DNA of 64,000 bases, taken from NCBI GenBank assembly GCA_028281525.1, contig JANQJR010000036.1, positions 1 to 64,000 on the forward strand. Reading direction: 5' to 3'. The translations under genes were made by a program, and so were the position numbers. This stretch comes from Magnetovibrio sp. Its GTDB lineage: Bacteria; Pseudomonadota; Alphaproteobacteria; Rhodospirillales; Magnetovibrionaceae. Positions within the stretch are counted from its first letter, which is position 1, and each line of letters begins with the position of its first letter. Of the stretch, positions 1-9,441 are shown in pieces. Below the pieces are notes generated by a model that made no database searches, was not told the DNA's origin, and saw only the letters and a program-made list of their open reading frames with translations.

Positions 1-1
1 T

Positions 2-1051
2 CCGGTGTTCCTCATGCCGGAAGGCGAGCCGGTGATGAGCAACTACGTGCCCGTCCTGACCAGCCCGCTGTTTTATCTGTCCCTTGTGGTTCTGGCGGCG
101 AGCATGGCGTTGATGGCCATGTACGTGCTGATCAACCTGCTGCGCCGCACCACAAGCGCCGCGTCAGGCCATGGCCCTGGTATCGACGTTCTGAGCTTGG
201 CGGGCATTGCCGCGGCGCTGATCTATCTGTTGGCGCTGAGCTACTTTCTGTACGCTTGGAGTCTGCTGGACGGTCAACCGGTGACCCATCAGTTCAACGA
301 GGAACTGTTCTGGGCCGGTGGTCACGTTTTGCAGTTCCTCAACGTCGTTTTGTTGGCTGGGGCGTGGTACGCGGTCGGCGCCGCGGTATTGAACCGCACG
401 CCATTCAGTCCCATAGCAGCAGTTCTGGCGATCGCGCTGGTGACGTTCGCGGCGTTCACCACCCCGCTGTTCTTCATAATCTTCGAAGCCTTTTCCGCGG
501 ACTGGCTGATGGCGTTCACCGACGCCCAGTACGCCTTCGCCCCCGCCACCCTGGTCGTCGCCGTGCCGATGATCATCAGCGTGCTCAAGGTCACGGACAA
601 ACCCTGGACCAACCCGGGCTACGCAACTTTGATTTTGAGCCCCATTGTATTCGGCATCGGCGGCGTCATGGGACTGTTCGTCGACGGCCAAGACACCCGC
701 ACGCCCGCCCATTACCACAGCGTGATCGCGGGTGTGACCTTGGCGTTCATGGCGCTGTTTTATGTGGTCTTCATCCCCCTGTTGAAGCGGCGCATTTTGT
801 ATCCGCGCCTTAGCCTCGCATCCGTGTGGTTGTTCGGTGTGGGCCAGGCGCTCGCCAGCAGCGGGCTGTTCATCGCGGGTGGTCACGGCGCGGCGCGCAA
901 AACGGCGGGTGCGGCGCAGGAATTAACGGAATTCAGCGCAAAACTGGGTATGGGGCTCAACGGCGGCGCGGGACTGTTGGCCATCATCGGCGGAGCGCTG
1001 TTCGTGTGGGTGACAGCCACCGCTTTGATCGCCAAGGAAAGTGAACGTTAG
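2..1051 (+). CDS. Heme-copper oxidase subunit I-like membrane protein (5' end outside window)
   Basis: The reading frame is open to the first base of the window, so the N-terminus is missing; about 349 residues remain. At least eight hydrophobic segments are visible. A GGHVLQF motif inside a membrane segment resembles the CuB histidine region of heme-copper oxidases (HPEVY in classical enzymes), and AHYHSVIAG resembles the later heme-ligand histidine region. It is therefore a distant relative of cytochrome oxidase subunit I, closer in style to short, divergent or cbb3-like proteins than to the aa3 type. The heme O synthase gene follows on the same strand, which fits a role in oxidase function. 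Whether it has oxidase activity is not shown. Final residues are charged and cytoplasmic-looking. Confidence 0.65.
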   Translation, partial: PVFLMPEGEPVMSNYVPVLTSPLFYLSLVVLAASMALMAMYVLINLLRRTTSAASGHGPGIDVLSLAGIAAALIYLLALSYFLYAWSLLDGQPVTHQFNEELFWAGGHVLQFLNVVLLAGAWYAVGAAVLNRTPFSPIAAVLAIALVTFAAFTTPLFFIIFEAFSADWLMAFTDAQYAFAPATLVVAVPMIISVLKVTDKPWTNPGYATLILSPIVFGIGGVMGLFVDGQDTRTPAHYHSVIAGVTLAFMALFYVVFIPLLKRRILYPRLSLASVWLFGVGQALASSGLFIAGGHGAARKTAGAAQELTEFSAKLGMGLNGGAGLLAIIGGALFVWVTATALIAKESER

Positions 1052-1144
1052 GGTGGAAAAGACTCGCCAATCCAGTCCCAGAACCTACATTTTGTACGGG
1101 GCATTTTGAATGGGGATGAAAAAGAACTGAGGGGTCGAGGGATC

Positions 1145-2104
1145 GTGTCGGATATGACGAAAGAACAAGCTGAAACCAGCTTGAACGAAGCCGTGGGCGA
1201 AACCGTCGACGGGGAGGAAACCTATCGCTTCCGGGTGGCCGATTACGCCAACCTGCTCAAACCCCGCGTGATGATGCTGGTGGTGTTCACCGCCATCACC
1301 GGCATGGCCTTGGCCCCGGGACAAATCCCAGTGTGGCAAGGCCTTCTGGCGATCCTCTGCATCGCCGTCGGCGCGGGCGCGTCGGGCGCGATCAACATGT
1401 GGTACGACCGCGACATCGACCAGTTCATGGTGCGTACGCAAAGGCGCCCCATTCCCGCGGGCAAGGTCGATCCCACCCGCGCGCTGGTGTTCGGCGTAGT
1501 GTTGGCCGCAGTGTCGGTGGTGGTCATGTTCGTCGGCGTGAACAGCCAAGCGTCGGGCCTGTTGCTGTTCACCATTCTCTATTACGTGTTCCTCTACACC
1601 ATGTGGCTGAAACGCACGACCCCGCAGAACATCGTGATCGGCGGTGCGTCAGGAGCCTTTCCGCCGATGATCGGCTGGGTTTCCGTGACCGGCACGTTCA
1701 GTTTCGAATCCGGCATCCTGTTCTTGATCATCTTCCTGTGGACCCCGCCGCACACTTGGGCCTTGGCCCTGTTCCGCGCTGGCGACTATGAACGCGTCGG
1801 TGTGCCGATGATGCCGGTGGTGGTCGGCAGCTATCGCACCAAGGTGCAAATGCTGATCTACACCCTGTTGTTGGTGCCGGTGACGCTGGTGCCGGGCTTC
1901 ATCGGCATGTCGGGATTGCTGTACACCGCGGGCGCGAGCGCTTTGGGAGCGCTGTTCATCCATCACTGCTGGAAGCTGCTGCGGGATGAAGACGACCGCC
2001 ACGCCAAGGCGACATTCCTTTATTCCATCCTTTACCTGACCCTGATCTTCGCCTTCCTGCTGATCGACCAGGTTGCTTGGCTGCCCATGCCGATGACGTT
2101 CTAG
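1145..2104 (+). CDS. ctaB: Protoheme IX farnesyltransferase (heme O synthase)
   Basis: UbiA-family prenyltransferase that converts heme b to heme O by adding a farnesyl group; an inner-membrane enzyme needed for aa3/bo-type oxidases. The diagnostic aspartate-rich stretch NMWYDRDIDQ is present, followed by R.RRPIPAGK, and a second loop carries WTPPHTWALA and YERVGVPM, all typical of CtaB/CyoE. About nine membrane helices. I chose GTG at 1145 because a GAGGG element lies just upstream and the product (319 aa) has normal length; ATG at 1154 and TTG at 1106 are alternatives. It lies about 90 bases after the oxidase-like gene and converges with glpK. Function is near certain; the start is not. Confidence 0.95.
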   Translation: MSDMTKEQAETSLNEAVGETVDGEETYRFRVADYANLLKPRVMMLVVFTAITGMALAPGQIPVWQGLLAILCIAVGAGASGAINMWYDRDIDQFMVRTQRRPIPAGKVDPTRALVFGVVLAAVSVVVMFVGVNSQASGLLLFTILYYVFLYTMWLKRTTPQNIVIGGASGAFPPMIGWVSVTGTFSFESGILFLIIFLWTPPHTWALALFRAGDYERVGVPMMPVVVGSYRTKVQMLIYTLLLVPVTLVPGFIGMSGLLYTAGASALGALFIHHCWKLLRDEDDRHAKATFLYSILYLTLIFAFLLIDQVAWLPMPMTF

Positions 2105-2121
2105 GATTTGGAGCTAAACTT

Positions 2122-3615
<1,494 letters not shown>

Positions 3616-3618
3616 ATC

Positions 3619-5157
3619 TCAGGCCTCCTTCAGGTTCAATTCGATTTCATGCGCTTTCTGATCTTGGTGCGCCAGCCATTGTTCGAGCTCCGCGCGTCCG
3701 GCCCCATCGAGGCGCAGGCCCAACTTGGTCCGCCGCCACAAGATGTCATCGGCGGTGACAGCCCATTCATGATGGCGCAGGTAATCCACTTCCCGCGCGT
3801 AAAGCCCCGCGCCGAAGTGGTGACCCAGATTGGCCTCTGTTTGCGCCTTCCCCAGAACCGTGCACGTTTGCGTCCCGTAAGTGCGTGCGAGACGATGGAG
3901 CAAGTCATGAGGCAACTCCGGATAACGCGCATGCAGTTCCGCATCCAATGCACCCCGCCCGTCCACGGGAAAGTTTCCGCCGGGCAGCGACACGTCATGC
4001 GTCCAGTCGGGGCTTAAGTCCGGGAATGCGTCCGACAGCTTGTCGAGCGCATGCTCCGCCAAATGTCGGTACCCGGTGAGTTTTCCGCCGAAGATGTTGA
4101 GCAACGGCGCTTGGCCGTCGGGATGATCCAATTCCAAAACGTAATCGCGGGTCGCCGTCTGGGCCCGATGGGAACCGTCGTCGAACAGCGGACGGACGCC
4201 ACTGTAGGTCCAAACCACGTCATCGGGAGAGACCGATTGAGTAAAGTAGTCCGATGCCGCGTTACAGAGATAGGCGATCTCATCCGCATCCGCCTGGACT
4301 TCCTCGGGTCGGCCCCGGTAATCGACATCGGTGGTGCCGACCAAAGTGAAGTCGGTCTCGAACGGGATGGCGAAGACGATGCGCTGATCGGGGTTCTGGA
4401 AAATATAGGCCCGGTCATGATCGAACAGGCGCGGCACTAAGATATGACTGCCTTTGACCATGCGCACACGGAACGGGCTGTCGTTTTCGATCCGATCCGC
4501 AAGCACGCCGCCGACCCACGGACCGGTGGCGTTGACCAGCGCGTGAGCGGAGATGGCGGAGGTTTCGTCGCTACGCGTATCCTTGAGATCAATACGCCAC
4601 AGATTCCCATGCCGTTCGGCCGAGATCACCTCCGTGCGGGTGTGGATAGCCGCACCCCGGTCCGCTGCATCGCGGGCGTTGAGCACCACAAGACGCGCGT
4701 CATCCACCCAGCAGTCGGAATATTCGAACCCGGTCTCGAAGCCGCCCTTCAGCGGTTGACCGGCCTCATCGCGACGCAAGTCGATCCGGCGTGTCCCCGG
4801 CAAGCGTTCGCGCCCACCCAGATGATCGTAGAGGAAAAGTCCCAAACGGACCAGCCACGCTGGTCTCAGCCCTTTGCTATGTGGCAACACGAAGCGCAAG
4901 GGGTGAATGATATGCGGCGCCAGGGCCCAGAGCACTTCACGCTCTTTCAAGGATTCGCGCACCAGTCTGAATTCATAGTGCTCTAGGTAGCGTAATCCGC
5001 CGTGGATCAACTTGGTGGAGGCCGACGACGTGCCGCCCGCCAAATCGCCTTTTTCCGCCAGGAACACGGACAAGCCCCGGCCCTGGGCATCCCGCGCGAT
5101 GCCGCAGCCGTTTATGCCGCCGCCGATAACCGCCAAGTCGAATACGCTGGTGCTCAA
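3619..5157 (-). CDS. glpD: Aerobic glycerol-3-phosphate dehydrogenase
   Basis: FAD-dependent, membrane-associated enzyme that oxidises glycerol-3-phosphate to dihydroxyacetone phosphate and passes electrons to quinone. The FAD-binding GGGINGCGIARDAQGRG is at the N-terminus, and GGTSSASTKLIHGGLRYLE, FVLPHSKGLRP and GTTDVDYRG are classic GlpD blocks; a DAO_C-type domain ends the protein. I placed the start at the TTG at 5157 because AAAGGA lies 8 bases upstream; a TTG at 5175 would sit before that ribosome site. This gives 512 aa. It is the first gene of a glpD-glpK operon. Confidence 0.96.
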   Translation of the reverse strand: MSTSVFDLAVIGGGINGCGIARDAQGRGLSVFLAEKGDLAGGTSSASTKLIHGGLRYLEHYEFRLVRESLKEREVLWALAPHIIHPLRFVLPHSKGLRPAWLVRLGLFLYDHLGGRERLPGTRRIDLRRDEAGQPLKGGFETGFEYSDCWVDDARLVVLNARDAADRGAAIHTRTEVISAERHGNLWRIDLKDTRSDETSAISAHALVNATGPWVGGVLADRIENDSPFRVRMVKGSHILVPRLFDHDRAYIFQNPDQRIVFAIPFETDFTLVGTTDVDYRGRPEEVQADADEIAYLCNAASDYFTQSVSPDDVVWTYSGVRPLFDDGSHRAQTATRDYVLELDHPDGQAPLLNIFGGKLTGYRHLAEHALDKLSDAFPDLSPDWTHDVSLPGGNFPVDGRGALDAELHARYPELPHDLLHRLARTYGTQTCTVLGKAQTEANLGHHFGAGLYAREVDYLRHHEWAVTADDILWRRTKLGLRLDGAGRAELEQWLAHQDQKAHEIELNLKEA

Positions 5158-5230
5158 ACCTCTGTTCCTTTGCAAATTGCCTGTGGAACCAAGATTAAGA
5201 CATCAATGTTACAACCTGAATCGCACCAAG

Positions 5231-6502
5231 TCAGCCGAGGCGGGCCTGAATCTGGTCGAACGCCGCGACTTGACCGATGGGGCCCAGTGCCGCAACCGTA
5301 GGCGTACCTTGAAAGATGCGCGCGGCCACATCGCGGATGGCGGCTTCATCCACCGCTTCGATTTTGGCGACGGCTTCCGATGCCGGGATCGGGCGGCCGA
5401 AAATCATCAACTGACGGGCAAGCTGTTCGGCACGTGAAGAGGTGCTTTCCAAGCTCATCAAAATCGACGATTTCAATTGCGCCTTGGCGCGCTCCAATTC
5501 TTCCGCACCCACGCCCTGGTCCAGCTTGCCGATTTCGTCGCACACCACCGGGATCAGTTCCGCAGCTTCCTTTTCGCCGGTTCCGGCATAGATGCCGAAT
5601 ACGCCGGCGTCGGCGTAAGCGGTGATGAAGCTGTAGACGGAATAGACCAGCCCGCGCTTTTCACGCACTTCTTGGAACAGGCGCGACGACATACCGCCGC
5701 CGAACAGCATGGACAGCACGGAGGCCGTGTAGAAATCGTCATCCACATAGCTGAAACTTTCAAAGCCCAGCAGCACGTGAACTTGCTCAATATCGCGGTT
5801 TTGACGCACATCGCCGCCAACGTACTTGGCCGGTCCTTGTTGATCGCCGTCGCTTTTGGATGCATCGGCGGCAAAGTGCTCGCCCGCCAAATCGACCAAG
5901 CGGTCGTGATTCAGGTTTCCCGCCGCCGCCAGAACCATGCCACCCGGGCGATAATGATCCTGCATGTAACCGAGAATATCTTCGCGGGGCATTTGGCTGA
6001 TACCGTCATAGGTGCCCAGCACCGGACGGCCGAGCGCTTGGTCGGGGAAACACGCATCTTGGAACAGGTCGAACACCACGTCATCGGGTGTGTCGTTGGC
6101 TTGATTGATTTCCTGCAAGATCACGCCGCGTTCGCGTTCCAGCTCTTCGGCGTCGAGCGTCGCGTTTTGCACCAGATCCGCCACCACATCGACGGCCAAT
6201 CCCAAATCGTCCTTGAGCACCTTGGCGTAATAAGCGGTGTTTTCGCGCGACGTATAGGCGTTGATGTGCCCGCCCACGTCTTCGATCTCTTCCGCGATCG
6301 CCTGGGCGGAGCGTTTGCGCGTGCCCTTGAACGTCATGTGCTCCAGCATGTGGGACACGCCGTTGATCTTTTGCGCTTCGAAGCGCGCGCCCGCTTCGAC
6401 CCACACGCCGGCGGAGGCCGTTTCCACGCTGCTCATTTCATCGGAAATGATGCGCAGGCCGTTATCGAACGTGGTGATGCGGACGGATGTGTTGTTGTTC
6501 AA
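5231..6502 (-). CDS. M16-family zinc peptidase (processing-peptidase-like)
   Basis: Pitrilysin/MPP-beta-like metallopeptidase of 423 aa. The inverted zinc motif HxxEH is seen as HMLEH at residues 51-55, followed by GTRKRSAQ, the GGHINAYTSRENTAYY block, and a downstream glutamate in ERGVILQEI. An intact C-terminal M16 domain with the glycine-rich FGGGMSSRLFQEVREKRGLVYSV follows. There is no obvious signal peptide, so it is probably cytoplasmic. The gene overlaps the end of thrC by 4 bases on the same strand, an arrangement common in alphaproteobacteria. The natural substrate of these bacterial homologues is not settled. Confidence 0.92.
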   Translation of the reverse strand: MNNNTSVRITTFDNGLRIISDEMSSVETASAGVWVEAGARFEAQKINGVSHMLEHMTFKGTRKRSAQAIAEEIEDVGGHINAYTSRENTAYYAKVLKDDLGLAVDVVADLVQNATLDAEELERERGVILQEINQANDTPDDVVFDLFQDACFPDQALGRPVLGTYDGISQMPREDILGYMQDHYRPGGMVLAAAGNLNHDRLVDLAGEHFAADASKSDGDQQGPAKYVGGDVRQNRDIEQVHVLLGFESFSYVDDDFYTASVLSMLFGGGMSSRLFQEVREKRGLVYSVYSFITAYADAGVFGIYAGTGEKEAAELIPVVCDEIGKLDQGVGAEELERAKAQLKSSILMSLESTSSRAEQLARQLMIFGRPIPASEAVAKIEAVDEAAIRDVAARIFQGTPTVAALGPIGQVAAFDQIQARLG

Positions 6503-7905
6503 AGTTTCCCGCGCTCCTTGAGCGTCGTTTCGATGTAGCCCTTCACGGCATTGAAGCTGCCCGGCAGTTCGATATAGCGTTCTTCTTTTACATATAGGTC
6601 TGAAAGATGTTCCGGCAATTGTGGATGTACGCCTGAGGCAGCCTCGACCGCATCGGGGAATTTCGCCGGGTGTGCCGTAGCGAGACAGATCATCGGCACA
6701 GTTTCATCCCAACGGCGCGCGCGCGCCGCACCCACGCCGATGGCGGAATGGGTATCCAGCAGATAGCCCGTTTCCTTGTGCACCTCGCCAATGATCTTGG
6801 CGGTGGCGTCATCGTCGAAGCGTTCGCCGTCCATGATTTCCTTGAGACGCTCCATGAACAATTCCGTGACAGCGTAATGCCCCGTTTCCTTGAATTCCTC
6901 CATGGCGTCGTTGAGCGCGGAGCTGTCGCGGTCCAACAGTTCGAACATGAAACGCTCAAAATTGGACGAGATTTGGATGTCCATGGACGGGCTGGTGGTG
7001 GCGAACACGTTCTTGGCTTCCATGCGCCCCGATTCGATAAACCGGATCAGGATGTCGTTGGCGTTGGAGCCAATGATGAATTGGCTGATGGGCAGACCCA
7101 TCTTTTTCGCGACGACGCCGGCCAAGACGTTGCCGAAGTTTCCGGTCGGCACGGAAAACGCCACGGACGTTTCCGGCGCGCCCGCCTTGAAAGCGGCCCA
7201 GAAATAATAGACCACCTGCGCCATAATGCGCGCCCAGTTGATGGAGTTGACGGCGGACAGGTGCACTTGGTCGCGGAACGCCTCGTCGGCGAACAGGGCC
7301 TTCACCGTGTTCTGGCAGTCATCGAAGTTGCCGTCCAATGCGATGTTGTGAACGTTGTCAGACAAAACCGTGGTCATCTGACGGCGCTGCACTTCGGAAA
7401 CTTTTCCGTTCGGATGCAGGATGAAAATCTCGATGTTGTCGCGATCGCGGCACGCTTCGATGGCGGCCGAACCGGTATCGCCCGACGTTGCGCCCGCGAT
7501 GGTCAGCTTCGCACCGCGCTTGGTCAGCACATGGTCGAACATACGGCCCAGGAACTGCAGCGCGTAGTCCTTGAACGCAAGCGTGGGACCATGGAACAGT
7601 TCCAGGACATATTCGTTCTCGCCAAGCTTCACCAACGGTGCGATGTCGCCTGAATCGAACCCGGCGTAGGTGTCGCTGACGATGGCGCTAAGATCTTCGC
7701 GTGAAATGGCCTCTTCGACGAACGGCAACATCACTTTGACGGCCAGATCGGTGTAGCTCAGCCCCTTCATGTCCGCCAAATCCTCAGTGCTGAATTGCGG
7801 CCAGGTTTCCGGCAGGTACAAGCCCCCATCGCGGGCCAAGCCCGTCAGCAGGACGTCGTCAAAGGCGAGTTTGGGAGCGTTGCCCCGGGTGGAGATGTAC
7901 TTCAC
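6499..7905 (-). CDS. thrC: Threonine synthase
   Basis: PLP enzyme that converts O-phosphohomoserine to threonine and phosphate. The N-terminal Thr_synth_N block is present (TRGNAPKLAFDDVLL), the PLP lysine is expected in GPTLAFKDYALQ (about K112), and GATSGDTGSAAIEACRD binds the phosphate. Length 468 aa fits the long bacterial/fungal-type threonine synthases. Its substrate is made by the homoserine kinase encoded about 10 kb away (17.8-18.7 kb). It is the first gene of a two-gene unit with the M16 peptidase. Upstream lies a 264-bp inverted-repeat element that separates it from the divergent lrgA. Confidence 0.97.
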   Translation of the reverse strand: MKYISTRGNAPKLAFDDVLLTGLARDGGLYLPETWPQFSTEDLADMKGLSYTDLAVKVMLPFVEEAISREDLSAIVSDTYAGFDSGDIAPLVKLGENEYVLELFHGPTLAFKDYALQFLGRMFDHVLTKRGAKLTIAGATSGDTGSAAIEACRDRDNIEIFILHPNGKVSEVQRRQMTTVLSDNVHNIALDGNFDDCQNTVKALFADEAFRDQVHLSAVNSINWARIMAQVVYYFWAAFKAGAPETSVAFSVPTGNFGNVLAGVVAKKMGLPISQFIIGSNANDILIRFIESGRMEAKNVFATTSPSMDIQISSNFERFMFELLDRDSSALNDAMEEFKETGHYAVTELFMERLKEIMDGERFDDDATAKIIGEVHKETGYLLDTHSAIGVGAARARRWDETVPMICLATAHPAKFPDAVEAASGVHPQLPEHLSDLYVKEERYIELPGSFNAVKGYIETTLKERGKL

Positions 7906-8006
7906 GGTTCACATCCGTCGAATAGTGTCAAAAAATAGCTCCCTTTCTTAGTGGGCGGACGGCAAAATAGCAATCTCATCCGTGAATCGCTCCCTAAAAA
8001 ATGGTT

Positions 8007-8274
8007 TAGGTCACGAGCTCATAAATGGCATGAGAAATGGCGCTCAAACGGCGAAGAACCGCGCGGAAAAGCCTGCGGGTCGGGGTCGGTCCCCCGTCCA
8101 AGGGCTTTGACAACGCGGATCGAAGCCGTTTCAGCGTCCGAAGGATATGGCGCATGTGCCCGCCTGCCGCGTTGCAAGAACTTGAAAACCAACCAGGTTT
8201 CCTGCGTCCTTGCGCCTTGCAGGCAAACACATGCGCTCATACCATTTCCATGCCATTTATGAGTTCGTGACCTA
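8007..8274. mobile_element. MITE-like element with about 32-bp terminal inverted repeats, flanked by TA
   Basis: Both ends carry nearly the same sequence in opposite orientation: the left arm starts GGTCACGAGCTCATAAATGG (8009) and the right arm ends CCATTTATGAGTTCGTGACC (8272). The arms match over about 32 bases with one mismatch and one single-base gap. The element is 264 bp and is bounded by TA on both sides, as expected for a TA target duplication of the IS630/Tc1-mariner type. The interior (about 200 bp) has short open frames on both strands but no recognisable transposase. A shortened relative is at 61019-61069. It sits 30 bases before lrgA. No database name could be assigned. Confidence 0.75.
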
Positions 8275-8303
8275 GGGACGGATCGTTTTCACAAGGTTGT
8301 CAC

Positions 8304-8705
8304 ATGACACTCGGCTTCATCACCTGGCTGCTGGTCTACCAGTTGATCGGCGAAGTGATCTCCAAGGGGCTCGGCCTGCCGCTGCCGGGGCCAGTGGTGG
8401 GCATGGGGCTGTTGTTCCTGACCTTGGTGATGCGGGGCGACCTGCCGGACGGTTTGAAGGACACGGCGGGCGGCATACTGAAACATCTTTCCTTGTTGTT
8501 CGTGCCCGCGGGCGTCGGCGTGATGATGCACCTGCACCTGCTGGAGGACGAATGGCAAGGCATCACCGCCGCTCTGGTGGTGAGCACCGTGGCGACCATC
8601 GCGGTGACCGCCCTGGTGATGGTGGGCCTCGCCAAACTGACCGGCAAGACGGATGCAGAGACCCCCGAAAAGGAGACGGGAAAACAGGAGGCCGGGGATG
8701 GGTGA
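8304..8705 (+). CDS. lrgA: CidA/LrgA family membrane protein
   Basis: Small integral membrane protein of 133 aa with four hydrophobic segments, of the holin-like CidA/LrgA family. The family block LGLPLPGPVVGMGLLFL and the following LFVPAGVGVMMHL region are clear. Members act with LrgB partners; roles proposed include control of murein hydrolase activity and transport of small organic acids, but function in proteobacteria is uncertain. It overlaps lrgB by 8 bases, so the two are co-translated. The MITE-like element ends 30 bases before the start codon, so the native promoter may be disrupted or supplied by the element. Confidence 0.88.
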   Translation: MTLGFITWLLVYQLIGEVISKGLGLPLPGPVVGMGLLFLTLVMRGDLPDGLKDTAGGILKHLSLLFVPAGVGVMMHLHLLEDEWQGITAALVVSTVATIAVTALVMVGLAKLTGKTDAETPEKETGKQEAGDG

Positions 8706-9417
8706 GGACTTTACGCAAATCTGGGTGTATCTATCCACCACGCCGCTGCTGGGGCTGACCATCACCCTGGTCGCCTATCAGGTGGGGACGTGGATTTACA
8801 CCAAGGCCAACCTCAACCCATTGCTCAATCCCGTGTTGATCGCGGTGTTGATGCTAGTAGGTGTGTTGATGCTGACCGACACAGATTACCCGACGTATTT
8901 CGACGGCGCACAGTTCGTGCACTTTATGCTGGGTCCAGCGACGGTGGCGTTGGCGGTGCCGCTTTATCAGCAGTTCCAGAAGGTCAAAGGATCGTTTCTG
9001 ATGATTTTGGCCGCAATTCTAGCCGGTTCCGTCAGCGCGGCGCTCAGCGCCATCGCTGTTGCCTGGGCGATGGGGGTGTCGCGCGAAACCCTGCTGTCCA
9101 TCGCCCCCAAATCCGTCACCGCGCCCATCGCCATGGGCATCGCGGAGGCCACCGGCGGCGTGCCGTCCCTGACCGCCGTCCTGGTGATCTTGACCGGCAT
9201 TATCGGCGCGGTGCTGGGAACATGGACCTTGAATGCGCTCAGGATCAAGGATTGGCGCGCGCGGGGACTTGCGATCGGCACCGCCAGCCACGGCATCGGC
9301 ACGGCGCGGGCCTTGCAGATCAACCAAGTCGCGGGCGCGTTCGCCAGTCTCGCCATGGGCCTCAACGGCTTAGCGACGGCGGTGCTGTTGCCGGTGATTC
9401 TGGGACTGATTTTCTAG
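8698..9417 (+). CDS. lrgB: LrgB/CidB family membrane protein
   Basis: Integral membrane protein of 239 aa, partner of LrgA. The conserved family blocks are seen: LNPVLIAVLM near the N-terminus, FLGPATVALAVPLY-type sequence (here HFMLGPATVALAVPLYQQ), PKSVTAPIAMGIAE and the C-terminal ASHGIGTARALQ. The ATG at 8698 lies inside the end of lrgA and gives the usual length; an upstream in-frame start at 8653 would only add lrgA-overlapping residues. It converges with the EAL-hemerythrin gene. Biochemical role as for LrgA. Confidence 0.9.
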   Translation: MGEDFTQIWVYLSTTPLLGLTITLVAYQVGTWIYTKANLNPLLNPVLIAVLMLVGVLMLTDTDYPTYFDGAQFVHFMLGPATVALAVPLYQQFQKVKGSFLMILAAILAGSVSAALSAIAVAWAMGVSRETLLSIAPKSVTAPIAMGIAEATGGVPSLTAVLVILTGIIGAVLGTWTLNALRIKDWRARGLAIGTASHGIGTARALQINQVAGAFASLAMGLNGLATAVLLPVILGLIF

Positions 9418-9428
9418 GGCCAGGCCCT
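9416..9428. terminator. Short perfect hairpin at a convergent junction
   Basis: AGGGCCAGGCCCT immediately follows the lrgB stop codon: two 6-base arms around a single central base. The identical 13-mer is found at 35619-35631, also between convergent genes. There is no T-run, so termination would have to be atypical. Confidence 0.35.
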
Positions 9429-9441
9429 CATGCACCGGGGC

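Noticed and set aside
8006-8230. Open frames inside the MITE-like element as a transposase fragment
   Set aside because: Short frames on both strands begin or end within the inverted repeats and show no DDE or DNA-binding motif, so I treat them as non-coding.
8304-9417. lrgAB as a phage holin cassette
   Set aside because: There are no endolysin or phage genes nearby, and both proteins match the chromosomal CidA/LrgA and CidB/LrgB families.
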